Positions 33,801 through 40,797 of a stretch of DNA of 64,000 bases are shown here, one piece after another. The stretch is from Phycisphaerae bacterium (GTDB lineage Bacteria; Planctomycetota; Phycisphaerae; Phycisphaerales; UBA1924), in the NCBI GenBank assembly GCA_022180725.1, contig BQMO01000001.1, positions 248,001 to 312,000 on the forward strand, read 5' to 3'. The position numbers and the translations under genes were made by a program. The number at the start of each line of letters is the position of its first letter. Positions within the stretch are counted from its first letter, which is position 1. A model generated the notes under the pieces. That model had not been told where the DNA came from. It saw only the letters and a program-made list of their open reading frames with translations, and did no database searches.

Positions 33801-34000
33801 TGCCATTGCGGAGTCGCGTATGGACCGCCCACCGTCCATTCCGCCGCGCATGGATCGCCGGTTCCTGGCGGGTACACGACGGGAACAGTCTGCGCGTTCT
33901 GGTCGTTGCACGGCGGGGTCGTCTGAGCGATCCCCGCGACCGCGCCGGCGGTGAGGGTGCCGAAGACGGTCATCCAGCGGAGTACGGTTCGTTGGTTCAT
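24815..34000 (-). CDS. Giant secreted Rhs/YD-repeat polymorphic toxin with Hint pretoxin domain
   Basis: 3061 residues from ATG 34000 (GGGGAGG upstream). Residues 1-26 are a Sec signal peptide (MNQRTVLRWMTVFGTLTAGA). Then come a DUF6531-like region (LVTGLPLIQVQDLSLPVDGA), over 1800 residues of YD/Rhs beta-repeats, and the Rhs core with NPQFGRFMQPDPN and YEYLGSNPWNRSDPMGL near 2600-2680. A Hint domain (about 2802-2962) runs from CFEEGTQVQT to GFVVHN. The last ~99 residues are a toxin tip (KHNWDQVFGGKPSWNQVKEL ... LKDGWVR) resembling the Ntox35 pattern. Known: Rhs shells encapsulate the tip and Hint releases it. Inferred: contact-dependent competition. Immunity gene directly downstream; orphan cassette behind it. 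Confidence 0.9.
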   Translation of the reverse strand: MNQRTVLRWMTVFGTLTAGAVAGIAQTTPPCNDQNAQTVPVVYPPGTGDPCAAEWTVGGPYATPQWQPPFQELEYGFFASACWRGTRESLSAVCQLQGGDPPATPAPWGNPWDSWGFFLNVDPIGQPSIGDFLPPSPTIDGTSVCLVPDAAASSPTGWQGLSRPTVDRVVDLVTGLPLIQVQDLSLPVDGAAFRLIRTRSQDNNLSTLPCVQPDRWWDWAGEGWMVSENPLLLIDSAVPETVGNQPRTTYLLLDAHHSIPFQLIEATGLYEAPARFRARLAHNGVWDRVLRRWSTPPSRYHVSLYDGELRYTFVAVREDAPKNRWSSAPGLGLCPSSPEAWCESTLHDRPFLLQQLVAAGINLPNWRTWDPTVNPGVGMPYYGLCTLIEDRYGHKVEIDYCAFTQRKMDDLSTSCVECSQNCPGKGQIRSIKVSSAAGVQWTLMYAYRIAPRFPSPGLPWDVPDAADRYGRRIIDSIYVYEGDRSVDVAAANLCEAFSSNVWQSPPVGRPNVDAVDGGPQVTLGVLGDWKHRVRYHYSFNDAEAGGMLEGPLASVPLLIKTTVEARSTPQSPVTRRQTVFKYSGAGESAWLEAVFSPEDVDRALVLARQPGQGGSWITSNHLALWADSNASIGALSGNLAESMLGCASVRLDNHGVNDWSGTATPEGPDWLALTTATQNGSQYIKQPAATLTRGYRFGQAPSGEVRLASLRGQDGNTRHYRMFRFAVDPEGSGGQLAELLRCQPSAVHAPYAWNGFARDFDDVPLTEPPADYTQARWITVIDEFASRAALTNGTISYGSGSPQAAQYGTKQGQLSRRVVEVSPSGVTLRDRLWQFADSGVLTSGTGLGEEFVFERASVLLDLPPLVPSQYEPGSPVNEFTQEDPLGHLRREVVLVEHRSVGWSAAYLADLGNLPPDPNRPDWEYGRQDGFVRFYEYEPFMYDGDLSRSGQDADENNDGWDDDLVVSLELKAEGIKRGRAFLGRCDNTGQLVSNGSGGPRLYTRRVFRPTSPDTASEYELESDVQFINPVESANITQPLPGNASSDLAVTHALTYRRHTGNEAVPVPQRPIRSKVVIGAPRRQRPGNSEWYFPVEREWYSEGGAMEWAASGLVLDPLQPAPGTTPNEPELQSLTFTRYLRDWLDRPVHTILDAQQAGNIRVHAEAPALDANDIGSPPDGWARIPAAGALNYVTSFRYDNPGNALSDAYFPNGRRWASRILVIGKEEHIGGDPSAPLVWNQSPLPPNYSYSGLPDLDVNDYYAREYIFNDVERRADPNSPGTSHPYSRMLGEIRDYAGREPVGGAVRVRRVYFAVDPGGPAGAVPVALPESLSITAESQPRFVEEARVQLSVDSNGRPSRAELLEADPNGAMLSVGTKEVNDLVDVRREREIDGTITRVTRNKLGQPLRTYAGTLDDGWSNPQLLSNLVLLNRTEYGTSIQNAWMPTVTRQYTYQPSWADDHYGTAPPSDSDGFATITQYDWRMRPVRVDVFGEDGASGSRDPAYAPRLSSTLTILDHLDRPIIQATFGAGDLSLQYDQDLDPPTRTAVNERDDPRPNAARYLGLDLKPISLTETFYGPDGSVNEVRTYDVSSTASEPRWHSEYTYSGRNGVQVYAQRPQQPVSKGEVDGLGRLAKQRSLALRNGNWGYEIGRTDYTIDADGNVVDTARFERALFDEEPALAATGIPNAVRSRTVAWFDPKKRMTASAELGTERPEGFVAGPTQYVRPLNDANASEPFLAFDPLNPAAAPDFVDPNAIRWGIAPLLSVNHYDLATGRLTHTRQPDGSITEVLYDRAGRTASKIENRFGSAALRRTTSYKYQYGRLVEIRAARTTANVVGKDQVTRVTYGADIVAEVRDGESRLYTVVSRRNDLVGKMSLPNENDGNATSNNDILLRYTFGGQVAERIDARGAAIRYFYDALGRLTEIVIGRYDDSVFTEFSEKHPDTMTPASGAPVDRIGYVVHTYDAGGRPADVIAYVSRGGEVVAHNRFIYDSRGNLAGELQMHGQVITPQNQATVPTVNYEWNYEETDLNVAGQIGHERLASMTYPAHEGLPRRIVSFGYGDTDSTDDILSRLAKLSSRLSNQSSGFAIDVARFQYFGVSRRRSVAIGHGNGAVTADFHLNTELGLGGLDRFGRIANLHYKSVGGATMFQGRYAYDAAGNRTWAEITQAPVGGQTQLNTRSQLNQYNQLNQLIGTQVGHVNTTGTPSVTDMIRADTWSLDLLGNWSGPAGTNSAGRFASGNLDGGYGFELGGYDTGATLTPWTHPDGSNSADDIRAVSHTVNGQNEITNVRTHTGNPMQGVDTEVRHDAAGNLIFDGTYFYQYDTWNRLIQINRAHLEPGVENFGGDPPSTPVPLGIVADELIKHYTYDGLGRLIRTQSPYPSPDNNQGLRTERFYYDGVRRIQELVADPVEALAMATSSSNSQVQTAATSSQSSQAAAAEGELDESATPLTVEQTQLSGDPVAMPIPAARLEREYIWGPGDGAAGVDELFVQYDVNRKPWWVVQDAGGDIVALCDNAGTVTGAPFVAAQWTYDAYGSVLSADHLSAHPFMHAGHKGLFFDRLDVGVADQAVPGAGAQETPRLVPFAHAIVHNRGRAYNPQFGRFMQPDPNAAALAMLEGASYNGRGFAALAVAFDLSQRYGDGSNLYEYLGSNPWNRSDPMGLSWDPFDMVDELIAEHAASGSALLAAVGNGAKAAAVLAAHIATYLPFPAASLAGELALVALGEQDMQTALIAAGMGLIPAGKLLGPAFKAVGKFIGRAASAAWNAAKHYAGKAGKYLARMHPAGFLIERAWRWLAKGCGCFEEGTQVQTARGMVPIDQLCEGDEVFAQDEATGQVSLRKVVRTFVRKAAPIVAVTLIGTASPAVADDGAIGDGAPGPVTLNTTEEHPFLVEVDGEQAAPGRWVQAASLKPGDEVFTAGGEPAVVVSVQFTGRRATVYNIEVEGLHNYRVGREGFVVHNNLCNLWQWGTNMADHVLQPKHNWDQVFGGKPSWNQVKELLGKAANEGVEGMPQAIYNSAGKQIGVQLEKVIVVNGREVVAKLSRMDALEKWILKDGWVR
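25112..25806 (-). repeat. Direct repeat copy B (inside the Rhs gene)
   Basis: Partner of 23663-24372. It encodes the pre-Hint helical segment and Hint domain of the expressed Rhs protein. Sequence downstream (toxin tip, 24815-25112) is unrelated to that behind copy A. Ends approximate. Confidence 0.85.
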
Positions 34001-34034
34001 ACGCAAGGGAGCCTCCCCAAGGCACAGCGCCGAT

Positions 34035-34049
34035 GGTACGGAGCGTACC
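34035..34049. promoter_or_regulatory. Small palindrome in the Rhs/secretin divergent control region
   Basis: GGTACG-GAG-CGTACC, 6-bp perfect arms, 35 bp upstream of the Rhs start codon. Could be an operator; too short to be sure. Confidence 0.25.
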
Positions 34050-34245
34050 GCGAACGAGGACGCCCCGCAAGCAACTGACTCCTGGTACCGCCGGTAGTGT
34101 GGTATTGGGGTCCGACCACTCCCTTGAGGGCACGAGACTGTGCGGGGCTCCTGCATGCGGCTTGGTCGGGCTGGCAGCCAAGTCGTCCGTCTTGAATCAG
34201 CGTTCCGATGGGCCGGCGACGAGCACGGGCGATCCCGCGGACCTG

Positions 34246-34251
34246 TATACT
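34246..34251 (+). promoter_or_regulatory. -10 element directly upstream of the secretin start
   Basis: TATACT with only eight bases before ATG 34260, again implying a leaderless or near-leaderless transcript, like the defence operon. No good -35 is present at 16-18 bp spacing, so an activator or alternative sigma may be needed. Confidence 0.45.
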
Positions 34252-34259
34252 GACTGGCC

Positions 34260-36545
34260 ATGACACCGCGCCCCAAGCGCCGACACAAGGTCGAAGCACC
34301 CGCCCCGCCAACACCGACGATACTCTGGGTGTTCCTCTGGCTCCTAGCCTTGCCGACTCACGACGGGCGGGCGACAGCGCAAGTAGTGCCGCCATCGGGT
34401 CCTATCGCGCCGGCGAGTCAGATCGACCTCCCCCGGCTCGTTGACCTATGCTCGCAGCGGCTGGGCTTGCGCATCGACTATGACCCGGCCCTTGTCAAGG
34501 GGCAGGTCACGCTGCGCATCCCCGACGCCCTCTCCGATGAGGAGCTCTGGGCGCTCACCAACCAGCTGCTCGCCCAGCGCGGGTTCACCACCGTGCGGGC
34601 CTCGGGGGCGCAGACGCTGAGCGTGATCAAGGCTGCGGACGCTCCGCAGGTGGCGCGGGTGGAGTCCGGACGCCCCGGCGCCGGCGAACCCGTGATCGGA
34701 CAAGCGGGGTTCGCTTCCCTGGTCGTCGCCCCGGGCCGCCGCACCGCCAAGGAGCTCGCTGAAGCGATTCGGCCGCTGCTGACCAAGGGAGTTGGGTCGG
34801 CCACTCCGCTTGGGGACTCGCGGCTGCTGCTGATCTCGGACTTCACACCGCGATTGATTGAGCTGCAGGGGTTGTTCGAGCGCCTCGAAGCGCCGGCCGC
34901 GGCGATGGCCGTCGAGGAGGTCGCTATCGCCAACGTCTCGCCAGCGGCCTTGGCTGCGGCGGTGATGCAAGTGGCCCAGAAGCGCGACGCGATGGCCGGG
35001 GAGCGGCTCCCCGGCGAGGTGATCGCGGCTCCCAGCGGGAGTGGGGTGGTCCTCATCGCGCCCGAGGCCACCGCACCCGCTTGGCGAGATCTTATCGCTC
35101 GCTTCGACCAGCGTGAAGCCGTCGAGACGCGCAACTACGTGCCTCGGGTCTTTCCCGCGCGTGATGTCGCGCGACTCGTCGAAGAGGCCGCCAAAGGCGC
35201 GCCCGGCCTGGGCGGCAAGGGCGACGATCGATGGCGGCTGGTGGTCGATGATCTGACCGGCACACTCATGGTCACCGCAACGCCGACGCAGCACGTTCAG
35301 GTCGCAGAGCTCATGGAGCGGCTCGATTCAGCGCAGGGCGGCCCGCTCCCCATGCGGTCATTCCCGGTCCGCAACCGCCCGGTGAGCGAGATGATCGCGA
35401 CGCTGTCGCGGCTCATCGAGGCGGGCGTGCTCGAGTCGAGCGGCGCAGAATCCGCGCGCGAGGCCGTGAGGACCGGCGGGGAGCAGCGCACGATCCGCGA
35501 CCTCGGGACGGGAGCCACAATCCCGGCGGGCTCGCCGCCATCCTCAAGCCTCCTCCCCGGGGCCGGCGCGGCGCCCCCGCCAGCGGCGGCGGGCCGCCCC
35601 TCGGCTGCGGGCGATGCTCGCGCGTCGCTCCGGCTCACCGGCGACGAGGCGACCAACACCCTGATCGCCGTGGGCGAACCTCGCCTGCTCGCGCAACTCG
35701 AATCGCTTCTCGCAATGCTCGACGTGCGCCAGCCCCAGGTGATGCTGGAAGCGGTCCTGGTGAGCATGACCGACACCGACGCGCTCAACCTCGGCGTCGA
35801 GCTCGAGAAGCTCGGCAACGTCGGGGACGCGGCGTACAAGATCGCTTCGCTCTTCGGGCTGAGCACCTCGGCCAACGGCGTGCGCTCGGTCGCCGACGCG
35901 GCGGGGTTCACCGGCGCGGTGCTGAGCCCCGGCGAGTTCAGCGTGGTGGTGAAGGCGCTGCAGGCGATCAACAAGGGCCGCTCGCTCTCCAACCCCAAGG
36001 TGCTGGTCGCCAACAACGAGCAGGCTCGCTTCTCGTCGGTCCTCCAGCAGCCGTTCGTCCGCACCGACACGACGAGCAGCACCGCGACCAGCTCCTTCGG
36101 CGGCAGCGACTCGGCGGGGACCACGATCAGCGTGCGGCCGCAGATTGCGCAGGGCGACCATCTTGTCCTTACTTACAGCATCAACCTGAGTTCCTTCGTC
36201 GGCACGCCGGCCGCGGCGGGCCTCCCTCCCCCCAAGCAGCAGAACAGCGTGGACTCGGTGGCCACCATCCCCGACGGGCACGTGGTGGTGGTCGGCGGGC
36301 TGGAACTCGAGAGCGAGAGCACCAGCACCAGCCAGATCCCGCTCCTCGGCGACGTGCCCGTCGTCGGTGAGCTCTTCAAGAGCCGGTCGGTGGGCAAGAG
36401 CCGCACGCGGTTCTTCGTCTTCATCCGCGCGTCGGTGCTGCGGCACGGGTCCTTCGAGGACCTGAAGTTCATCTCGGCGAAGGACGCCGCGGCGATGCGT
36501 GTGCCCGACGGGTGGCCGGAGGTCGAGCCGAGGATCATCCGTTGA
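34260..36545 (+). CDS. gspD: Type II secretion/type IV pilus secretin (GspD/PilQ family)
   Basis: 761 residues, outer-membrane ring channel. An N-terminal hydrophobic segment (about 20-40) acts as signal. N0 domain at about 55-125, then N1-N3 modules at about 150-480 with a long Pro/Ala/Gly-rich linker (about 415-460). The secretin C domain follows from ~480: QVMLEAVLVSMTDTDALNLG, gate region NPKVLVANNEQARFSSVLQQ, and the closing ATIPDGHVVVVGGLE ... QIPLLGDVPVVGELFKSRS. First gene of a six-gene operon, divergent from the giant Rhs gene. The TTG start of the next gene overlaps its stop codon. Confidence 0.93.
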   Translation: MTPRPKRRHKVEAPAPPTPTILWVFLWLLALPTHDGRATAQVVPPSGPIAPASQIDLPRLVDLCSQRLGLRIDYDPALVKGQVTLRIPDALSDEELWALTNQLLAQRGFTTVRASGAQTLSVIKAADAPQVARVESGRPGAGEPVIGQAGFASLVVAPGRRTAKELAEAIRPLLTKGVGSATPLGDSRLLLISDFTPRLIELQGLFERLEAPAAAMAVEEVAIANVSPAALAAAVMQVAQKRDAMAGERLPGEVIAAPSGSGVVLIAPEATAPAWRDLIARFDQREAVETRNYVPRVFPARDVARLVEEAAKGAPGLGGKGDDRWRLVVDDLTGTLMVTATPTQHVQVAELMERLDSAQGGPLPMRSFPVRNRPVSEMIATLSRLIEAGVLESSGAESAREAVRTGGEQRTIRDLGTGATIPAGSPPSSSLLPGAGAAPPPAAAGRPSAAGDARASLRLTGDEATNTLIAVGEPRLLAQLESLLAMLDVRQPQVMLEAVLVSMTDTDALNLGVELEKLGNVGDAAYKIASLFGLSTSANGVRSVADAAGFTGAVLSPGEFSVVVKALQAINKGRSLSNPKVLVANNEQARFSSVLQQPFVRTDTTSSTATSSFGGSDSAGTTISVRPQIAQGDHLVLTYSINLSSFVGTPAAAGLPPPKQQNSVDSVATIPDGHVVVVGGLELESESTSTSQIPLLGDVPVVGELFKSRSVGKSRTRFFVFIRASVLRHGSFEDLKFISAKDAAAMRVPDGWPEVEPRIIR

Positions 36546-38173
36546 CCACACCCGCGACCATCCTCGAAGGGATGACGGCCGTCGTGGAGCCGAAGGTGCT
36601 CGCGGACCGCGACGGCCAAGCGAGCGGTGCCGGAGACGCCTGGCCGCCCCCGAGCCCGGAGTTCCTCGCACGCGTGAGCCACGATTTCGCGCGGCGGCAC
36701 TTGATTCTCAGCGAGGGATGCGCCGGCGGCGTCGAGCGCCTCGTGGCCGCGGAGCACGCCAAGGAATCGGCCATCTTCAACGTCGGCGTGCGGCTGAAGC
36801 GGGCGGTCCGGCTCCGCCACGCCGCGCCCGAGACAATCGCGGCCGCGATCGACCGGGCGTACGCGGCGGCAGCGGGAACCGCCGCCGGCGCCGCCGAGGC
36901 CGACGTGCCAGCCGTGGTGGTCGAGGGATCGGGCAACGTCGAGACCGACCTCGACGCCGCCGTGCGCGAGGCCGAGCGCGACCTGCTCAACACCCAGGGC
37001 AAGGCCCCGGCGGTGCGCCTGGTGGACCTCGTGCTCTTCGAGGCCCTCCTGCGCGGGGCCAGCGACGTGCACGTCCAGCCCGTCCGCGACCGCACGCTCG
37101 TGCGCTACCGGCTCGACGGGGCCCTGCACACCGTCCGCGAACTCCCCGGCTCTCTGGCCAGCAGCGTGGTCAGCCGCATCAAGGTCATGGCCAGGCTCGA
37201 CGTGGCCGAGCACCGCACGCCCCAGGACGGGCGGGCCACCGTCACCGTCGGCGGCTCGGCGGGCCATCAATCCGGCCGGCGCGTGGACCTGCGCATCAGC
37301 ATCCTCCCGAGCACCTACGGCGAGCGCGTTGTGCTGCGACTGCTTGACCCCTCGCGTTCTCCGCACCTGCTCAACTTCTCCGCGCTGGGCATGCCGCCGG
37401 AGGTCGAGCGCCGCTACCTCGCCCAAGTCTCCCGGACGAGCGGCATCGTCCTCTCCACCGGCCCCACAGGGAGCGGCAAGACCACCACCCTGTACACGAC
37501 GCTCGCCTGGCTCAGCACGACCAACGCCGGCGGCCAGGCCCGCGGGTGCGAGCTCAACATGATGACCGTGGAAGACCCGGTCGAGTACGACCTCTCCACC
37601 GGCGGCAAGGCGGGCCTCTCCGTCAGCCAGACGCAGGTGGACCCCAAGAAGGGCGTGACGTTCGTCACCGGCCTCAAGCACATCCTGCGTCAGGACCCCG
37701 ACGTCATCATGGTCGGCGAGGTCCGCGACGAGGAGACCGCCCGCATCGCCGTGCAGGCCAGCCTCACCGGGCACCTCGTCCTCAGCACGCTGCACACCAA
37801 CGACGCCGCGAGCGCCGTGGCGCGACTCCTGGACCTCGGCGTCGAACCGTTCCTGGTCAGTTCCTCGCTCTCGGCGGTGCTCGCGCAGCGCCTGGTGCGG
37901 ACGCGCCATGCCGCGTGCGAGGGCGCGGGGTGCCCCGAGTGCGTGGGCACGGGGTTCAAGGGCCGGACCGGCGTCTTCGAGCTCCTCGTGCTCGACGCCG
38001 CGATCCGCGACATGGTCTGCCGCCGCGCCTCGGCCCTCGACATCAAGGCCGCGGCCCAGCGCGCCGGGATGGTCACGCTCCGCGAGGCCGGCGAGCGCCT
38101 CGCCGCGAGCGGCGCGACCACGCGCGAGGAGGTCGGCCGCGTCATCGACGCGCTCGACGAGGTGGAGACATGA
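36542..38173 (+). CDS. gspE: Type II secretion/pilus assembly ATPase (GspE/PilB family)
   Basis: 543 residues from TTG 36542 (GAGG eight bases upstream, overlapping the gspD stop as TTGA); ATG 36572 is an alternative. Cytoplasmic hexameric motor. An N-terminal T2SSE_N-like domain (FARRHLILSEGCAGGVERLV) is followed by the catalytic core: Asp box and arginine fingers, Walker A GPTGSGKTTT near residues 308-317, Walker B DVIMVGEVRDEETA, and the His box LSTLHTND. Near the end a cysteine cluster CEGAGCPEC with KGRTGVFELL resembles the zinc element of this family. Coupled to neighbours by 4-nt overlaps. Confidence 0.93.
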   Translation: MTTPATILEGMTAVVEPKVLADRDGQASGAGDAWPPPSPEFLARVSHDFARRHLILSEGCAGGVERLVAAEHAKESAIFNVGVRLKRAVRLRHAAPETIAAAIDRAYAAAAGTAAGAAEADVPAVVVEGSGNVETDLDAAVREAERDLLNTQGKAPAVRLVDLVLFEALLRGASDVHVQPVRDRTLVRYRLDGALHTVRELPGSLASSVVSRIKVMARLDVAEHRTPQDGRATVTVGGSAGHQSGRRVDLRISILPSTYGERVVLRLLDPSRSPHLLNFSALGMPPEVERRYLAQVSRTSGIVLSTGPTGSGKTTTLYTTLAWLSTTNAGGQARGCELNMMTVEDPVEYDLSTGGKAGLSVSQTQVDPKKGVTFVTGLKHILRQDPDVIMVGEVRDEETARIAVQASLTGHLVLSTLHTNDAASAVARLLDLGVEPFLVSSSLSAVLAQRLVRTRHAACEGAGCPECVGTGFKGRTGVFELLVLDAAIRDMVCRRASALDIKAAAQRAGMVTLREAGERLAASGATTREEVGRVIDALDEVET

Positions 38174-38718
38174 CCGCCACCCCCACGAATGCCCCCACGA
38201 GTGCACCCGCGACCACCCCCGCGGTTGACACCACGCTCCCGGTCGCGACCGGCAACGACGGCCGTGCGCACCGGATCGCCGTCCGCGCATTCGCCGGGCT
38301 GTGCGTGGGGGCCTGCGGCACATGGGCCTTCCTGCCGCTCGGACCGGCGCGGGTGGAAGTCCCCGAGATCGCCGCGGGGCCGGTCGAGTCCCCCGAGCCT
38401 GCCCGAGTCGCGCTCGACCTCACCGCGTTCAACGCTCCCTTGTGGGTGGCGCCTCCGCCGCCCCAAATCGTGCAGGCGCCGCCCCCGCCGCCACCGCCCC
38501 CTCCGCTCAAGTGGCAGCTGCTCGCGATCGTGCGCGAAAGCGAGGGCTACAAAGCGCTGGTGTACGACCCCGATTCGGACAAGCTGCTCGTGCTCGGCGA
38601 GGGCGACCAATCCGGCCCGCGCCGCATCGCGCGCGTCACGCCCACGAGCATGGACGTGCGAGATCCGTCCGGCGTCCGCACGCTCGCGCTCAGCGATCAG
38701 GCGGGAGGCCGCCCGTGA
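38170..38718 (+). CDS. GspC/PilP-like inner-membrane connector
   Basis: 182 residues; ATG overlaps the ATPase stop (ATGA). A short cytoplasmic Thr/Pro/Ala-rich N-terminus, one membrane helix (about 39-58), a proline-rich spacer with a run of nine prolines, then a small beta domain (WQLLAIVRESEGYKALVYD ... GPRRIARVTPTSMDV) resembling the homology region of GspC/PilP. Such proteins connect the secretin with the inner-membrane platform. Assigned mainly by topology and position. Confidence 0.7.
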   Translation: MTATPTNAPTSAPATTPAVDTTLPVATGNDGRAHRIAVRAFAGLCVGACGTWAFLPLGPARVEVPEIAAGPVESPEPARVALDLTAFNAPLWVAPPPPQIVQAPPPPPPPPPLKWQLLAIVRESEGYKALVYDPDSDKLLVLGEGDQSGPRRIARVTPTSMDVRDPSGVRTLALSDQAGGRP

Positions 38719-39533
38719 CCATCCGCCTGACATGGCCCACCGAGCGCTTCTACTGGACGCTCCTCGAGGCCCCGGGCGTACAGCGCACCGGCGAACTGCC
38801 CGCCGGCCTGCTCCCGATGCTGGAGGAGGACACGCCCGCCGACGCGGCCGACCTGCACGCCGTGTGCGTTCCGCTCGCGGACGGCCGTCTGGCCGTCTGC
38901 GCCGCCGACAGGCCGGATCTCGCGGAGATTCCAGCGGACATCCTGTCGCTGACGCCCGACTCGCTCCCGCGCTTCGTTGAGTCCGCGGGCATCACCCCGG
39001 ATCGGTTCAACCTCCTCGTGGGGGCGTTCGAGCCGAGGCCGATCCGAGCACGCAGGGTCAAACGGCACATCTTCGCCGCCGCCACCGTCCTCCTCTGCGG
39101 CCTGCTCGTCGCGGTCGGCCTGCACCGGCGGGCGTCGCGCTGGGAAGAACGAGCCGACGCCGCCCGCGCCGCGGCGGCGAACGTGGCCGCGCAGTTCGCC
39201 CCGGCCGGCCTCGCGGACGATCTCGCGGCCGAGGCCGCACGCCTGAAGGCCACGCGGGATGCGCTGGCCAGGTCTGCGCCCCCGCCGGACGCGTCGCTCG
39301 CCCTCGCGGCCGTCCTGCACGCGTGGCCGGCGAACGTCCCGAGCAAGCCGCAGTCGCTTTCCGTGGGCAAGGCGGGTGTCTCGATCTCCGTCTCGGTCGA
39401 GGGCGACGCCGCGGCGTTCCTCAGCGCCTTCTCGGCGCCCCCGGGGTGGACACTCGACGAACCCCGGCTCAACTCCGCCGACAGCGTCACCCGCCTGTCC
39501 CTTCAACTGCGACCGGCAGGGGGGATGCCGTGA
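38715..39533 (+). CDS. PilN/GspL-like assembly platform protein
   Basis: 272 residues; GTG overlaps the previous stop (GTGA). N-terminal ~115 residues form a short cytoplasmic domain, followed by one membrane helix (HIFAAATVLLCGLLVAVGLH), a helical coiled stretch with many Ala/Arg/Glu, and a C-terminal ferredoxin-like part. This is the architecture of PilN or a reduced GspL. Sequence similarity alone is weak; the operon context carries the assignment. Confidence 0.65.
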   Translation: MTIRLTWPTERFYWTLLEAPGVQRTGELPAGLLPMLEEDTPADAADLHAVCVPLADGRLAVCAADRPDLAEIPADILSLTPDSLPRFVESAGITPDRFNLLVGAFEPRPIRARRVKRHIFAAATVLLCGLLVAVGLHRRASRWEERADAARAAAANVAAQFAPAGLADDLAAEAARLKATRDALARSAPPPDASLALAAVLHAWPANVPSKPQSLSVGKAGVSISVSVEGDAAAFLSAFSAPPGWTLDEPRLNSADSVTRLSLQLRPAGGMP

Positions 39534-40093
39534 ACACCACAACCCCCTCAATCCGGCCGGTCCTCTCGATATGGATTGGAACAGCCTGCACCCTGGGTGC
39601 GATCCTGGCGTCCACGATCCCCGCCGCGGTGCGGGCCAACCGCGATGCGCACACCGCCCAAGCCACGCTCAGGAATGTCGCGCGCGACGCCGGCATCGTT
39701 GCCGAACTGCGGACCGGCCTGCCGGAGGCGACTTCCACGGACGATCAGACCCGAGGGGGCCTGGCGCCGCGCGTGACCGCCGCGCTCGAACGCGCCGGGC
39801 TGCCTCCCGGAACACTCGCCAGCCTCTCCCCCGAAGCCGATTCCCAGGCGACCCTCCAGCCCGGGCTGCGCGTCTCGCGGCGGCGCGCAACGCTGACGCT
39901 CGGCGGCGTGACATTGCCGCAGGTGGGCAGGTTCCTCGATGCATGGCGTACGGCCGAGCCTACGTGGACCCCGGCGAGCATCGACCTTTCCCCCGCGGGC
40001 GGCAAGTCCCCCGAGGCGGGTGGAGACCTTCCACTGCGGGCGGTCATCTCGATCGAGGCCGTGGCGGTGGGCCATGATGGAGTTCAACGGTGA
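39530..40093 (+). CDS. PilO/GspM-like assembly platform protein
   Basis: 187 residues; GTG overlaps the previous stop (GTGA). One N-terminal membrane helix (VLSIWIGTACTLGAILAS), then a periplasmic helical segment and a beta-alpha-beta C-terminal part (RATLTLGGVTLPQVGRFLDA). Bitopic proteins of this form (PilO/GspM) pair with the preceding PilN/GspL-like protein. Family call by topology and neighbours. Confidence 0.62.
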   Translation: MNTTTPSIRPVLSIWIGTACTLGAILASTIPAAVRANRDAHTAQATLRNVARDAGIVAELRTGLPEATSTDDQTRGGLAPRVTAALERAGLPPGTLASLSPEADSQATLQPGLRVSRRRATLTLGGVTLPQVGRFLDAWRTAEPTWTPASIDLSPAGGKSPEAGGDLPLRAVISIEAVAVGHDGVQR

Positions 40094-40680
40094 ATCGACC
40101 GGTGCACACACTTGTCTGGACGATCGCGGCGATGGCCATGCCACTGCTCGGCGCCGGCTGCGCGACGACCAACCCGCCCGGTCCCTACTCGCCGATGATG
40201 GAGGCGGGCCGCGACCCGGCCGCTTCGCAGCGTCTGACGCGGGAGGCCGCGGCGGTCATCGCGACCGACCCGGCGCGGGCGGAGTCGCTCCTGCGCGACG
40301 CCCTGAACGCGGACCTCTACAACGGCCCGGCGCACAACAACCTCGGAGCGCTCTACCTCGCGCAGGGCAAGTTGTACGAGGCCGCGGGGGAGTTCGAGTG
40401 GGCGCGGAAGCTGATGCCCGGTCATCCCGACCCGCGCCTCAACCTCGCCCTCACGCTCGAGAAGGCCGGGCGCACCGACGAAGCCCTGGCCACCTACGCC
40501 ACAGCCCTGGAGGTCTATCCCGAGCACATCCCCACGATGCAGGCGCTGACCCGCCTGCAACTGCGCGCGGGCCGCGCCGACGAGCGCACGGCCAGGTTCC
40601 TCGACGAGATATCTCTCCGCGGCGAGACGCCGGCGTGGCGCGACTGGGCGAGGTTCCAGCGCGCCCGTCTGGGCCCGTAG
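40090..40680 (+). CDS. TPR lipoprotein, possible PilF-like secretin pilotin
   Basis: 196 residues; GTG 40090 overlaps the previous stop (GTGA). Signal peptide with lipobox LLGAGC (Cys24). Tetratricopeptide repeats at about 75-180: LYNGPAHNNLGALYLAQGKL, GHPDPRLNLALTLEKAGRTD and YPEHIPTMQALTRLQLRAGR. TPR lipoproteins such as PilF/PilW help secretin assembly, which fits this last gene of the operon. It is followed by ~120 bp before the convergent prophage genes. Confidence 0.75.
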   Translation: MNRPVHTLVWTIAAMAMPLLGAGCATTNPPGPYSPMMEAGRDPAASQRLTREAAAVIATDPARAESLLRDALNADLYNGPAHNNLGALYLAQGKLYEAAGEFEWARKLMPGHPDPRLNLALTLEKAGRTDEALATYATALEVYPEHIPTMQALTRLQLRAGRADERTARFLDEISLRGETPAWRDWARFQRARLGP

Positions 40681-40797
40681 CAGTCCCACCACGCGCGGGG
40701 CGCGAAACCGCGAATCGCCGGAATCCTCGGCCGATTTCCGGCAAAGTCGCAAAGTCGCACTGATCCTGCAGCCCATCGGCCCGCGGGGTCGAGCCCG

